Part shown: piece after piece, positions 14,201 to 23,166 of the stretch
How the letters are laid out: every line of letters starts with the position of its first letter
Position numbering within the stretch: position 1 is the first letter of the stretch
DNA from: Ancistrus triradiatus
Taxonomy: Eukaryota; Chordata; Actinopteri; Siluriformes; Loricariidae
Direction of reading: 5' to 3'
NCBI GenBank assembly: GCA_025084515.1
Contig: JAJAGP010001686.1
Coordinates: forward strand, 104,806 to 168,805
DNA: 64,000 bases
Notes under the pieces: generated by a model
Told to the model about the DNA's origin: nothing
The model's input: the letters and a program-made list of their open reading frames with translations, nothing else
Database searches by the model: none
Translations under genes and position numbers: made by a program

Positions 14201-17200
14201 CAGACACACAGGTAGTGAGTAACTTTTAGTGTTTATGGAGTAACACCCAGCAGTCTCCATTAAGACCTGTTTAACAGAAAATGGTAGCAATGTAGAATAA
14301 ATGTCATTAAGGTTGAAAAAAAGCCATTGTTTTCTTAAAGAAGAGAAAATGACAGGAGCCTGAGTTCGAGTCCTAACATTGCCTACTGACTGCAGACACC
14401 GATGTGTCTGATGTTGAGACGCCCTAGCACTGCAACAGTCACCCCTACTCTGCAATGTATTTGGATCTTAATAAGGGTACATGTATGCCTGTACCAATGT
14501 TACCCTGACTAGGAAAAGCAGGGCTAAAATATGAATAACATATAAAAAGATAATGTTTTTTTTTATTTCAGTCTTGCTGTAGCCATCCAAACAAGTAAAT
14601 CTTCTCAAATATTTGTCTCATTATATCTAGTGAAACACCAATTAAGTGCATTCTTGTGTGCTATTGGTGGGGCCTTTAAAATTGTTCCACTCATTGTGAA
14701 GAACTAAAATACAGTGGGGAAAAAAAGTATTTAGTCGGCCACTGATTGTGCAAGTTCTGCTATTAGAAAGATGAGAGAGGTCTGTAATTTTCATCATAGG
14801 TACACTTCAACTATGAGATACAAAATGAGAAAAGAAATCCAGGAAATCACACTGTAGGATTTTTAAAGAATTTAATTGTAAAATACGGTGGAAAATACGT
14901 ATTTGGTCAATAACAAAAGTTCAACTCGAATACTTTGTAACATAACCTCTGTTGGCAATGACAGAGGTCAAACGTTTCCTGTAAGTCTTCACCAGGTTTG
15001 CACACACTGTAGCTGGTATTTTGGCCCATTCCTCCATGCAGATCTCCTCTAGAGCAATGATGTTTTGATGTTATTCTCCCAGTCCTCTTCTGGATCATCC
15101 ATATGCTCTCTGGCAAACTTCAGATGGGCCTGGACATATACTGGCTTAAGCAGGGGGACACGCCTGGCACTGCAGAATCTGAGTCCCTCTCGGCGTAGTG
15201 TTACTGATGGTAACCTTGTTGCTTTGGTCCCATCTCTCTGCAGATCATTCATCAGATCCCTCTGTGTAGTTCTGGGATTTTTGCTCACCATTCTCATGAT
15301 CATTTTGACCCCACGGGATGAGATCTTGCGTGGTGTCCCAGATCAAGGGAGATTATCAATGGTCTTGTATGTCTTCAATTTTCTTACAATTGCTCCCACA
15401 GTTGATTTATTCACACCAACCTGCTTGCCTATTGCATATTCACTCTTCCCATCCTGGTGCAGGTCTACAATTTTCTTCCTGGTGTCCTTCGACAGCAATT
15501 TGGTCTTGAGTTTGGAGTCTGACTGTTTGAGGCTGTGGACAGGTGTCTTTTATACAGATAATGAGGTCAAACAGGTTCCATTAATACAGGTAACGAGTGG
15601 AGGACAGAAGAGAGCTTCCTAAAGAAGTAGTTACATGTCTGTCAGAGCCAAAAATCTTGCTTGTTTGTGGGTGACCAAATACTTATTTTCCACCAAATTT
15701 ATAATTAAATTATTTAAAAATCCTACAATGTGATTTCCTGGGTTTTTTCTCATTTTCTCTCATAGTTGAAGTATAGCTGTGATGGAAATTACAGACTTGC
15801 ACTGTCACGCCGGCTATACGGCTTAGGAGACAGACGCTGGAAGCGGATTTGAACTCAGGGGATATTCATTTAGAAAACTTACAAACGAACTTACAAACGG
15901 AACGTGGACAGGAATACTGACAGACGAGGTGATAAACAAGGAGATTACGCAAACGAATCAAAGACGGAGCGAGAGATAAGGTAGGTTACACGATAGACAA
16001 AGGCTGGATGGAGATAGGAGACAAGATTGAATAGGCGAGAGATAGGGAACTAGGACGAGAGAGGTAGACCAGGCTAGGATGATGAGAGGCGCGATTAGAA
16101 CAGAGATTCGGTAGACTAGATTAGGCGATAGAACAGATGGCATGAAGACGTGATAGCACAGGAGCTAGAGACGTGGGACGGAATCCACGGGACTCAGCAG
16201 TTAGAAAGTGAAAGGAGACGGTTTATATAGTGGAGGAGGAAAGTGCTAGAAGATACAGGTGCTAGCAGGTGCAAGTGATCAAGGGAGGAGGAGAGAGAAA
16301 GGGAGAGAAGGTGAACGAACGCGGTGGAAGGTGATGGAAGGTGAGCAGGTGCGTGTGCAGGTGTGACATACACAATCCGTGGCTGACTAACTACTTTTTT
16401 TACCCCACTGTATGTAATGTTGTTTATTTGCCAAGTGTTTTACACGAAACCCTCAATTTGGAACACTTGAAACAGTAATTCAACTAATGACACTACTAGA
16501 CATAACGGTTCACAATTAAACCAAAAAGTTCTATTAGGTTCTCATCTACCCACATGTACACCATTTGTTGTTCAGACAACAACAAAGTGAGAGACAACAA
16601 AGTGGGCGATGACTTCACGTCCTTAATGGGTTGCCCTGGGTTCTTTTGTGCCCTCATGGATTATTACACACCTTGCTCTTCCCGTGATTTTTGTTGGTCA
16701 TCCACTTGTGGTGAGGGTATCGATGGTCTTGACTTTCCTCCACTTGTACACAATCGGTGGACTGGTGGAGTCCAATCACTTTAGAGATGGTTTTGTAAGC
16801 ATGCATCTACAGCTGTTTTTCTGAGGAAATCTAATCTAATTTGTTCATGCCATGATGCACTTCCACTATAGCTCCCTGTTTTTTAAATACAACAGTCTGC
16901 CCACTCTCACCTGAGTGTCATCCCACTAACTGAAAAACCTGACTCTAGTTTTACTTTCAAATTACCTGATTACCTTGAGGTTCACATCTTTTTGCCACTC
17001 ACCGATATGTAATATTGGATCAAATGAATGTCCAAGTATAGAATTTTTGTCTTGTTTGTTTATTAAAGTTCCCTGTATCTACTTTTAGGATCTGTGTGAA
17101 AATCTCATGATGGCTTAGATTATATTTATGCAGAAATATTGAACATTTTAAAGGGCCTTTCTTTCAATCACCACTGTAGTGTCAGGGGTATCCATTGTGC

Positions 17201-17690
17201 ATTGTGTGCATTTAATTGATATTTGATTGTTTCGTTTTAAACATTGTATAATGTCATATGCATCCTTTTTAATTTTTTATTGTTTTAGCGCTATATTTGT
17301 GTTGGTTGTCATAATGAAAATTATACTGCACTAAAAAGATTGATCCATACAGACCTTTTGATCTCTTTCTCAGAGGCCCATTCCAATGCGATGGTGTTTG
17401 ACTGTGTTTATCTGGAGCTGTCAGCCTCACTGGAGCACGGTACTAATGACCTGTTGGAAATGACAGTGAGGACTGCCAGGGGCGACAGCCTGGGGCCAGG
17501 CTGGACCCAGGGAGCACCTGTAGGTGGCCGACGTGAGAGTTTCACTAGCAGGGCCAAGCGCTTCCTGTCAGGCCTGGTGCCACGCTCACACCATGGGAGA
17601 GAGCGCATTCGTGAGCCAGAGCATCACAGACGCAGCCGCATGTTGCGGCAGAAATCTCGCTCATGTCATGACCTCACTGCCCTGATGTAA
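5237..17690 (+). CDS. rem2-like: RGK-family small GTPase (REM2-like), last two coding exons
   Basis: RGK proteins (RRAD, GEM, REM1, REM2) are Ras-like GTPases that restrain voltage-gated calcium channels and bind calmodulin and 14-3-3. Exon 5237-5414 has an upstream AG and a downstream GTAAGG. It encodes the region with VFSLTDRRSF and the G4 motif NKSD within IILVGNKSDLVRSREIS. Exon 17374-17690 joins in phase (G plus AG), gives the G5-like ELSAS, then RAKRFLSGLVPR and the family C-terminus KSRSCHDL, and stops at 17688-17690. The AKRFL..LVPR wording favours REM2 over RRAD or GEM. The end reads CHDLTALM rather than the usual CHDLSVL, and about 20 arginine/histidine-rich residues sit between LVPR and the terminal motif. 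G1-G3 exons are not in the window. The 11,959-bp intron is mostly transposons. Confidence 0.88.
5415..6338. other. RGK intron, non-coding
   Basis: Intron sequence of the RGK gene with no recognised element. Both flanking splice sites agree with the exons on either side. Confidence 0.5.
6339..7600 (-). mobile_element. Tc1-like transposon, decayed
   Basis: Terminal sequences are inverted copies: the left end reads TTTCACTTTTTTCACATTTT and GCAGCCTTGTGCTAAAAT, the right end TTAGCACAAGACCTC. Both ends carry a TACTCAATACC / GGGTATTGAGTGC inner motif. The transposase lies on the minus strand between about 6510 and 7370 in several broken frames. A plus-strand fragment of the same family is at 48080-48440. 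Confidence 0.8.
6518..7367 (-). pseudogene. Tc1 transposase, frameshifted
   Basis: The N-terminal helix-turn-helix part is the frame at 7098-7367 (ELPVELRDRIVWRHRR...ISAALKDPKSTVAFIILKWKKFG). The C-terminal part is at 6518-6892 (FQQDNN, then the LERICSEEW region). The catalytic core between them is in other frames with stops, so the gene is dead. Confidence 0.75.
7722..9135 (-). mobile_element. Second Tc1/mariner family copy, decayed
   Basis: Left end GTGACTACACCCCTG and right end AGAGGTGTACTCATTTTAG are inverted relatives. On the minus strand, broken frames at 8346-8627 and 8128-8337 carry HKTSRVKFAKEHVK and KHGGGSVLCCMHSAGVG, both characteristic of Tc1 transposase cores, followed by QHNNDHKHSVKNTKEF in place of the usual QQDNDPKH-type motif. 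Multiple stops make it non-functional. Confidence 0.75.
9240..10945 (-). mobile_element. L1-type LINE, 3' part of ORF2 and tail
   Basis: Minus-strand frames, read from high to low coordinate, follow the post-RT part of L1 ORF2: GIKVPKDPKHLFNLNF with ESWRLLPLSIIGCINAIKM (10734-10940), then LSFVWAYKIPRISRRHLQKP and GGLGLPAFKHYYWAANA (10446-10724), then AKKFILLSWRSPTAP (9486-9701). A T-rich stretch near 9240-9275 is the poly-A tail seen from the opposite strand. Frames are interrupted and the RT domain itself is absent. Confidence 0.8.
10946..11638 (-). mobile_element. GC-rich insertion, possible solo LTR
   Basis: Base composition changes abruptly from the AT-rich L1 to a GC- and CpG-rich block. 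Read on the minus strand it begins TGTCAGGGTCCTACC and has a TATTTAA box about 160 bases later, as an LTR might. The other end is not clearly defined and I could not find a convincing target duplication. It could instead be a CpG-rich 5' part of another element. Confidence 0.35.
12064..12844 (-). mobile_element. Tc1-like transposon, family B, deletion derivative
   Basis: Perfect-looking ends TACTGGTCCTTCTCAAAAAA and TTTTTGAGAAGGACCAGTA insert at a TA in family A (the split target is CAAAAA-TA-TTATACTTGG). It is 781 bp, whereas the same family at 20778-22124 is 1347 bp. Only the C-terminal transposase half survives, on the minus strand, with FQHDLAPAHSAKTTN near 12450. Confidence 0.9.
13060..13840 (-). 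pseudogene. Family A Tc1 transposase, broken
   Basis: The N-terminus is the frame at 13634-13837 (TKEISEDLRKRVVDAHQAGK, the helix-turn-helix). The core is at 13073-13498 (LWTDETKLFSF with the first catalytic Asp; KHGGSIMVCACFAASGPG; MQQDPSKQAVQPKNG where the MQQDNDPKHTS-type second catalytic motif should be). The AQPKNG end and frame changes show it is not functional. Confidence 0.82.
14907..15560 (-). pseudogene. Family C Tc1 transposase remnant
   Basis: Minus-strand frames include KNPRTTQRDLMNDLQRDGTK and LKPVYVQAHLKFAREHMDD (15049-15303), the middle of a Tc1 transposase, and a scrambled C-terminal part at 14907-15116. Much of the catalytic region is deleted. Confidence 0.72.
15803..16368. 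mobile_element. Solo LTR inserted in Tc1 family C
   Basis: The 566-bp block starts TGTCACGCC and ends GGTGTGACA, so it has TG...CA termini with an inverted TGTCAC/GTGACA. It is flanked by TGCAC on the left and TACAC on the right, a 5-bp target duplication with one difference. A TATATA box lies near 16222. No coding region is present, as expected after LTR-LTR recombination. A Ty3/Gypsy-type origin is suggested by the 5-bp duplication only. Confidence 0.7.
16552..17178 (-). mobile_element. Tc1 family A fragment
   Basis: This is the right part of family A: the end of the N-terminal transposase region in reverse, then CTTTTTGCCACTCACCGATATG and TTTATGCAGAAATATTGAAC, finishing ATCACCACTGTA. The left half is missing. 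Confidence 0.8.
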
Positions 17691-18030
17691 AGGTCCAGTA
17701 AGAATAATAGTACAGAGAATAATTATTTAAGAATTAAGGATTGTCAAGCTAAAAGAGTAAAACTAAAAGTGTAGGTTTGGAGGAAACGATAGAGGTTAAC
17801 AACATCAATGGCATTAATCCAAAGCTGAAGGCTCTATTATTGTGCAGGTACTTTAACTAGTCATTTTGAGAAGTGTTTACCAGAGTGATTACATATAGTG
17901 TTAACCAGACCCTGCACAGAGAGTATTAAAGTTAGTGCATGGATATGTGGGGCAGTGTGGATAGTTTCACCAATTCCTTTGATTTCAAATGTCCTTCTCA
18001 ACTAAATAAATTTTCTCCAAAATGTAAAAT
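17691..18030 (+). other. Probable 3' UTR of the RGK gene
   Basis: This follows the stop at 17690 directly, and the first AATAAA-type signal in it is at 18005-18010 (ACTAAATAAATTTT). No repeat is recognised here. Confidence 0.5.
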
Positions 18031-18162
18031 GTAAACCTTGGAACAGGATCAGAATATGTTATGTTGCTATGTATATCTCATTATTGTAGACTCATACATA
18101 CACAAATGTATATGTATAAAATAATTTATAGATTGCTACATTTGGTAGACTAATTCATTAAC

Positions 18163-18692
18163 TATGAAGGACAGCCCAGAAGTTGAATCTGTTCATCTGG
18201 ACATAGGTCCCCTCCTTGGTTCAGATATGGACGTTCCCTTTTTACAAAAATGGCTTCTTTCAGATCCTGGATAGGGAGGAACGAGGGTTTGAACGCGGAG
18301 TAAAAGAAGCCATTTTTGTAAAGAAAAGAACGTCCATCCCTGAAACGAGGAGGGGGCCTCAGAGTACATCTCTCACCATCTTACAACGCAGGCATCGCAG
18401 CCCTTCCCCAATCCTGTGTGAATGGCACACATGGCCATTGTCATTAATGGATATGTCAATCTGCATATTAAACTGATCACCGGTCCCATTGTTATGCAGT
18501 GGTGCTGGTACCAGTCTTTATGCAAATGTGCTGTATATAAGATTGGGAAAGTTTTCCAACTAGCTGAGACTGAAGAAGTCACATAGATGAGTGATGAAAC
18601 GTTTCTCCAACAAAACCAGATGAACAGATTCAACTTCTGGGATTTTCTTACCTGGATTATTGAGCGTGCATCAAGATGATATGAAGGACAGC
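18163..18692 (+). mobile_element. Penelope-like element fragment with inverted 5' segment
   Basis: The 3' part of a Penelope-like element (compare 45449-46044) occupies 18263-18679: DREERGFERGVKEAIFVK then a 3' UTR. The first about 87 bases (18176-18262) are the reverse complement of parts of the same element, including its terminal AGATTCAACTTCTGG. The whole is flanked by TATGAAGGACAGC at 18163-18175 and 18680-18692, a perfect 13-bp target duplication. Confidence 0.85.
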
Positions 18693-20434
18693 ATACCACA
18701 CTGAATTTATTTTCCAACTACCTTACACAATGAAAGAATACAAATGATCAACCAGGACGTTATTGCTGGGAGAAGTGGGAAACCGAGTCTCTCTCTTTCT
18801 TCTCTCTCTCCTTTCTCTTCAACTCATTCCTGTTTACCTTCAGGACTGTGATTGACTGACTGTGAATAAATTCGGTTTGCCTTTAGCCACATTCTCTACA
18901 GACATGGATCATAGCCATGCTCCGAGAGCCAGAGGTCTATAACAAATCGTATACACTTGTATGCACAAAAGCAATATAAAGAATTTTTTACTTCTACAGC
19001 TACATAGCCTTAGCCTGTGTCTCATTCCTGTTTTAAACAGTCCTTGCCAACTGGACACATGCAACTCAAATGTAGTTGTAATGTATATGTAGTCATTTAG
19101 GCTTTTTAATTTGCATTAAAATGGTTGGAAATTATGTCAGCTGTAATGTATAGGTCATTACATGAAATTATATTGTTATAATATATTCCAATTGTGATTA
19201 ATTACAAAGTGTTAAAAACAATAATGGAATTCAGGCTTACTAGCATGTTATCATTGTCATACTGATGTCTCGTTTTTCGCATTGTTGAAATGCTAAAACT
19301 ACAGAGAATCACTGTGATTGTCTCATCCACAGGCACAGGATTTAATGCACTAAGGCTTTTTTCACTGACACAAGGCTTTAAAATGCAGTCTTATCTAATT
19401 GTTACATGTAGTCACATCACTTGTTTTTATTTACAGTAGATGTCTTGAATAGAAATTGATGTGAGAATGAGCATTGCTGTGGGGGCTGGCCACACATGCT
19501 CATGCAACTGAAAATGTTCTGGAAACATTGTTCTCAATTCTGTTTCACAGTTTTTGTTGTCAACTCACTGTTACTCACTGTTGACAAATGTTGCTCACAA
19601 TGTATTTGGGATGGGGAAGAAAGGAAAAATAAAAAACGGTTTGTACCACAACTTTCTGTGTTATGGCTTGAATCTCTGATTTCTCTCTAGTCTTTCATTC
19701 CCAGATCAACTCATTATTTGTCCACAAAATATCTCCTTGCCTACTGGAATAGCCTGTGACTTGGGCAAACCCTAGAACAGGCAATCCTAAGGGCAGATGG
19801 ATGGGACACAAGGTGAGGGAGGAGGAGGATGACAGATGATAGTTGCCTGGCAACTGGTGCCAATGATATGGAGTGTTGGCTTGATTTGGAATTCCTTACA
19901 CTTGGTGAAGTGGAACAAAATTCTGCAAACATTTGGTATAAAATCATAGCAAGCCTAAAAAAACATTTTTGATCCACCTGAGAGAACACAGAACATGGTG
20001 TTGATTGAGTGACATTAAATATAATAAATAGTACACACATATTAGAAACCAAAAGGGTTAATTAATATTTATTTTTAGGTTTTCCATGCAAGATTTGTTT
20101 GATCTGAATTTCAAAAAAAGGGCAGCCAGTAGGAGTGTGGCTACCTATTTCAGTGTTCCTCAGTATGAAGTATGTATATTCCTTTGACAAGGAAAAATTA
20201 CATTCCATAAAAAATGTAATTACTTTTGCTGCAGTACTGTTTGCTACCATTGTGTGCCACTTTCTCAGAAGTGAAATCACAAAAATCACATTCATTAATT
20301 AGTTTATTAGAGCCAACTTAAAGCAAAACAGGAATTGAACACTTTTACTTTACACTTTCAGTCCATTACTCACTAAATTACATGAGATTTTTTAACACTT
20401 TATTATAAAATAAGCGTTGTGTTAATGATTTCAG
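18693..20434. other. Intergenic, no gene recognised
   Basis: The tract contains a pyrimidine-rich microsatellite near 18790-18830 (TCTCTCTTTCTTCTCTCTCTCC). Open frames at 19496 and 19741 resemble nothing known to me. Confidence 0.4.
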
Positions 20435-20463
20435 ATGGTAAGTAAGATTGACTTACTTACCAT
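20435..20463. repeat. Short perfect hairpin
   Basis: The 12-bp arms ATGGTAAGTAAG and CTTACTTACCAT surround a 5-base loop (ATTGA). Confidence 0.6.
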
Positions 20464-20777
20464 TACTTGTCATGAGGCTGAATCTCCATCTACAGGCGCC
20501 ATAATGTAACTGCAGTCAGTTAAGGTGTACCGGAAAATGCGAATAAGAGCTAATTCAGCCTCGTCTCTGCTATGATACAACAAACACTCTTTCAACTCCC
20601 CAATTCATGTTACATTAAAGTTATTATGGATTTGTTGGAACATATCCCGTTCGCATCAGGGAGCACCTGCACATCTCCGTTAATGCACATAATGCCTTAT
20701 ATGTGGATTTTTGGGGGGATCTGAAACGGAATAATTCAGTTTACATTATTGTTTATGGGAAAAATTATATATATATA

Positions 20778-22124
20778 TACTGGTCCTTCTCAAAGAATTA
20801 GCATATTGTGATAAAGTTAATTCTTTTCCGTAATGTAATGATAAAAATTAAACTTTCATATATTTTAGATTCATTGCACACCAACTGAAATATTTCAAGT
20901 CTTTTATTGTTTTAATACTGATGATTTTGGCATACAGCTCATGAAAACCCAAAATCTCACAAAATTAGCATATCATGAAAAGGTTCTCTAAACGAGCTAT
21001 TAACCTAATCATCTGAATCAACGAATTAACTCTAAACATCTGCAAAAGATTCCTGAGGCTTTTGAAAACTCCCAGCCTGGTTCATTACTCAAAACCGCAA
21101 TCATGGGTAAGACTGCCGACCTGACTGCTGTCCAGAAGGCCATCATTGACACTCTCATGCAAGAGGGTAAGACACAGGTCAAGCCACTTTTGAACCAGAA
21201 ACGGCGGCAGAAGCGCCTGACCTGGGCTACAGAGAAGCAGCACTGGGCTGTTGCTCAGTGGTCCAAAGTACTTTTTTCGGATGAAAGCAAAATTTTGCAT
21301 GTCATTCAGAAATCAAGGTGCCAGAGTCTGGAGGAAGACTGGGGAGAAGGAAATGCCAAAATGTCTGAAGTCCCAGTGTCAAGTACCCACAGTCAGTGAT
21401 GGTCTGGAGTGCCATGTCAGCTGCTGGTGTTGGTCCACTGTGTGTTTATCAATCCAGGCAGGGTCAATGCATCTAGCTATCAGGAGATTTTGGAGCACTT
21501 CATGCTTCCATCTGCTGAAGAGCTTTATGGAGATGAAAAGTTCATTTTTCAGCACGACCTGGCACCTGCTCACAGTGCCAAAACCACTAGTAAAATGGTT
21601 TACTGACCATGGGTATTACTGTGCTCAATTGGCCTGCCAACTCTCCTGACCTGAACCCGATAGAGAATCTGTGGGATATTGTGAAGAGAAAGTTGAGAGA
21701 CGCAGACCCAACACTCTGGATGAGCTTAAGCCACTATCGAAGCATCCTGGGCCTCCATAACACCTCAGCAGTGCCACAGGCTGATTGCCTCCATGCCACG
21801 CCGCATTGAAGCAGTCATTTCTGCAAAAGGATTCCCGACCAAGTATTGAGTGCATAAATGAACATAATAATATGAAGGTTGACTTTTTTTGTATTAAAAA
21901 CACTTTTCTTTTATTGGTCGGATGAAATATGCTAATTTTTGTGAGATTTTTGGGTTTTCATGAGCTGTATGACAAATTAATCAGTATTAAAACAATAAAA
22001 GACTTGAAATATTTCAGTTGGTGTACAATGAATCTAAAATATATGAAAGTTTAATTTTTATCATTACATTACGGAAAAGAATTAACTTTATCACAATATG
22101 CTAATTTTTTGAGAAGGACCAGTA
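20778..22124 (+). mobile_element. Tc1-like transposon, family B, near full length
   Basis: Ends TACTGGTCCTTCTCAAAGAA and TTTTTTGAGAAGGACCAGTA lie on TA. Inverted ends extend about 200 bp (TTAGCATATTGTGATAAAGTT at the outside; GACTTGAAATATTTCAGTTGG and its complement further in). The transposase is on the plus strand. It is the best preserved Tc1 copy here apart from internal lesions in the gene. Confidence 0.92.
21103..21846 (+). pseudogene. Family B Tc1 transposase with internal deletion
   Basis: An ATG start opens MGKTADLTAVQKAIIDTLMQ, the usual N-terminus. After GKTQ the reading jumps to VKPLLNQKRRQKRLTWA, so most of the two helix-turn-helix DNA-binding domains is deleted. VLFSDESK carries the first catalytic Asp. 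A frame change follows, then FQHDLAPAHSAKTT and WPANSPDLNPIENLWDIVKRK with the last acidic residue of the DDE triad. The frame shifts again before ASMPRRIEAVI. It is non-autonomous. Confidence 0.85.
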
Positions 22125-22132
22125 TCTATATA

Positions 22133-22179
<47 letters not shown>

Positions 22180-22180
22180 C
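22125..22180. repeat. (TA)n microsatellite
   Basis: TG/TA repeats of about 50 bases lie between the right end of the Tc1 element and the palindrome. Confidence 0.85.
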
Positions 22181-22236
22181 TTCTGTGTATTTAAACTAAT
22201 ACTATAAACTTACTAATCAGATAATTTAGTATAAGT

Positions 22237-22277
<41 letters not shown>

Positions 22278-22360
22278 GTATGTGTGTGTGTGTGTGTGTG
22301 TATGACTTATACTAAATTATCTAATTAGTAAGTTTATAGTATTAGTTTAAATACACAGAA
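22181..22360. repeat. 180-bp near-perfect palindrome
   Basis: The left arm begins TTCTGTGTATTTAAACTAAT and the right arm ends ATTAGTTTAAATACACAGAA. About 65-70 non-repetitive bases match in inverted order with only about one substitution and one small indel. The centre is a (CA)n / (TG)n pair around TATATATATG. No coding capacity. Confidence 0.9.
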
Positions 22361-22489
22361 TCTAAATATGTATTAACAGAAATAACATATTTAAAAACAG
22401 AATTAAAATATAATATGTAGACTAATTGAGAAAAATGTAATATTTATATATCCTTAATATTTATTTTTATATAAATACATATTTATATA

Positions 22490-23166
22490 TCAGTTCCTCT
22501 GACATTTAGTTCATAGACAGATGTCGTGACAAATTCATTTAGAATTTGGTGGTATAATTAAGAATTCATTAATGACGGTATGCTGTCCTAGTTCAGATGC
22601 AACAAAACAAGCCTAGACCATTATACTACCGCCAACATGTTTCACAGATCGGATAAAGTTCTTATGCTGGAATATAGCATTTTCATTTCTCATTTGGAAT
22701 ATTGTAATTTTCATTTGTTTATTATTACTTTTGGAGAGTAGTGGCTTTCTCCTTGCAGCTCAGTCATGCACACCATTGTTGCTCAGTGTTCTCTTGATGG
22801 TGGGTTCTTGAACATTAGCCCTAACCATTGTTACCCTAATGGTCGTGAATTTTCTCCATTTGTACACAATATATCTGACTGTGTACTGATGGAGTCCTAA
22901 CTATTAAAAGATCATTTTGTAAACTTTTTCAGTCTGATGAGCATGAACAACTTTTTTCTGAGGTCCTCAGGAATCTCCTTTGTTAATGACTTGACAAACA
23001 TCCACCAAGGTGTTGTCATTTCATTGATTAAAGACATTTGAATTTCACTTTCAAATTTATTGCGACCCCTACAGCTTCACAAACCTTTGCCTTTCACAGA
23101 TACATGGTTTGGATAAGTGATCAATGACTTTACAGGAACCTGCTTATGATCAGTGTTGTCAATAAA
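22490..23166 (-). mobile_element. Tc1 family A, left portion of an interrupted copy
   Basis: The segment reads as a decayed family A transposase in reverse (CATGTTTCACAGATCGGATAA, TGAGGTCCTCAGGAATCTCC), then stops at CAATAAA-TA where family D is inserted. The sequence resumes at 24766. Confidence 0.75.

Larger units (their letters stand above)
14710..16412 (-). mobile_element. Tc1-like transposon, family C, interrupted by a solo LTR
   Basis: Ends are TACAGTGGGGAAAAAAAGTA and TACTTTTTTTACCCCACTGTA-type inverted repeats. Inner motifs CACTGATTGTGCAAGTTCTG and CACAATCCGTGGCTGACTAA match as inverted copies. The minus-strand transposase spans about 14920-15560. The right inverted repeat is split by 15803-16368. 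Without that insert the element would be about 1.13 kb. Confidence 0.88.

Noticed and set aside
17408..17608. Minus-strand open frame opposite the RGK last exon
   Set aside because: Shadow of the GC-rich coding exon on the other strand.
22141..22290. CRISPR-like or satellite array
   Set aside because: The units are dinucleotide microsatellites, with no spacers.
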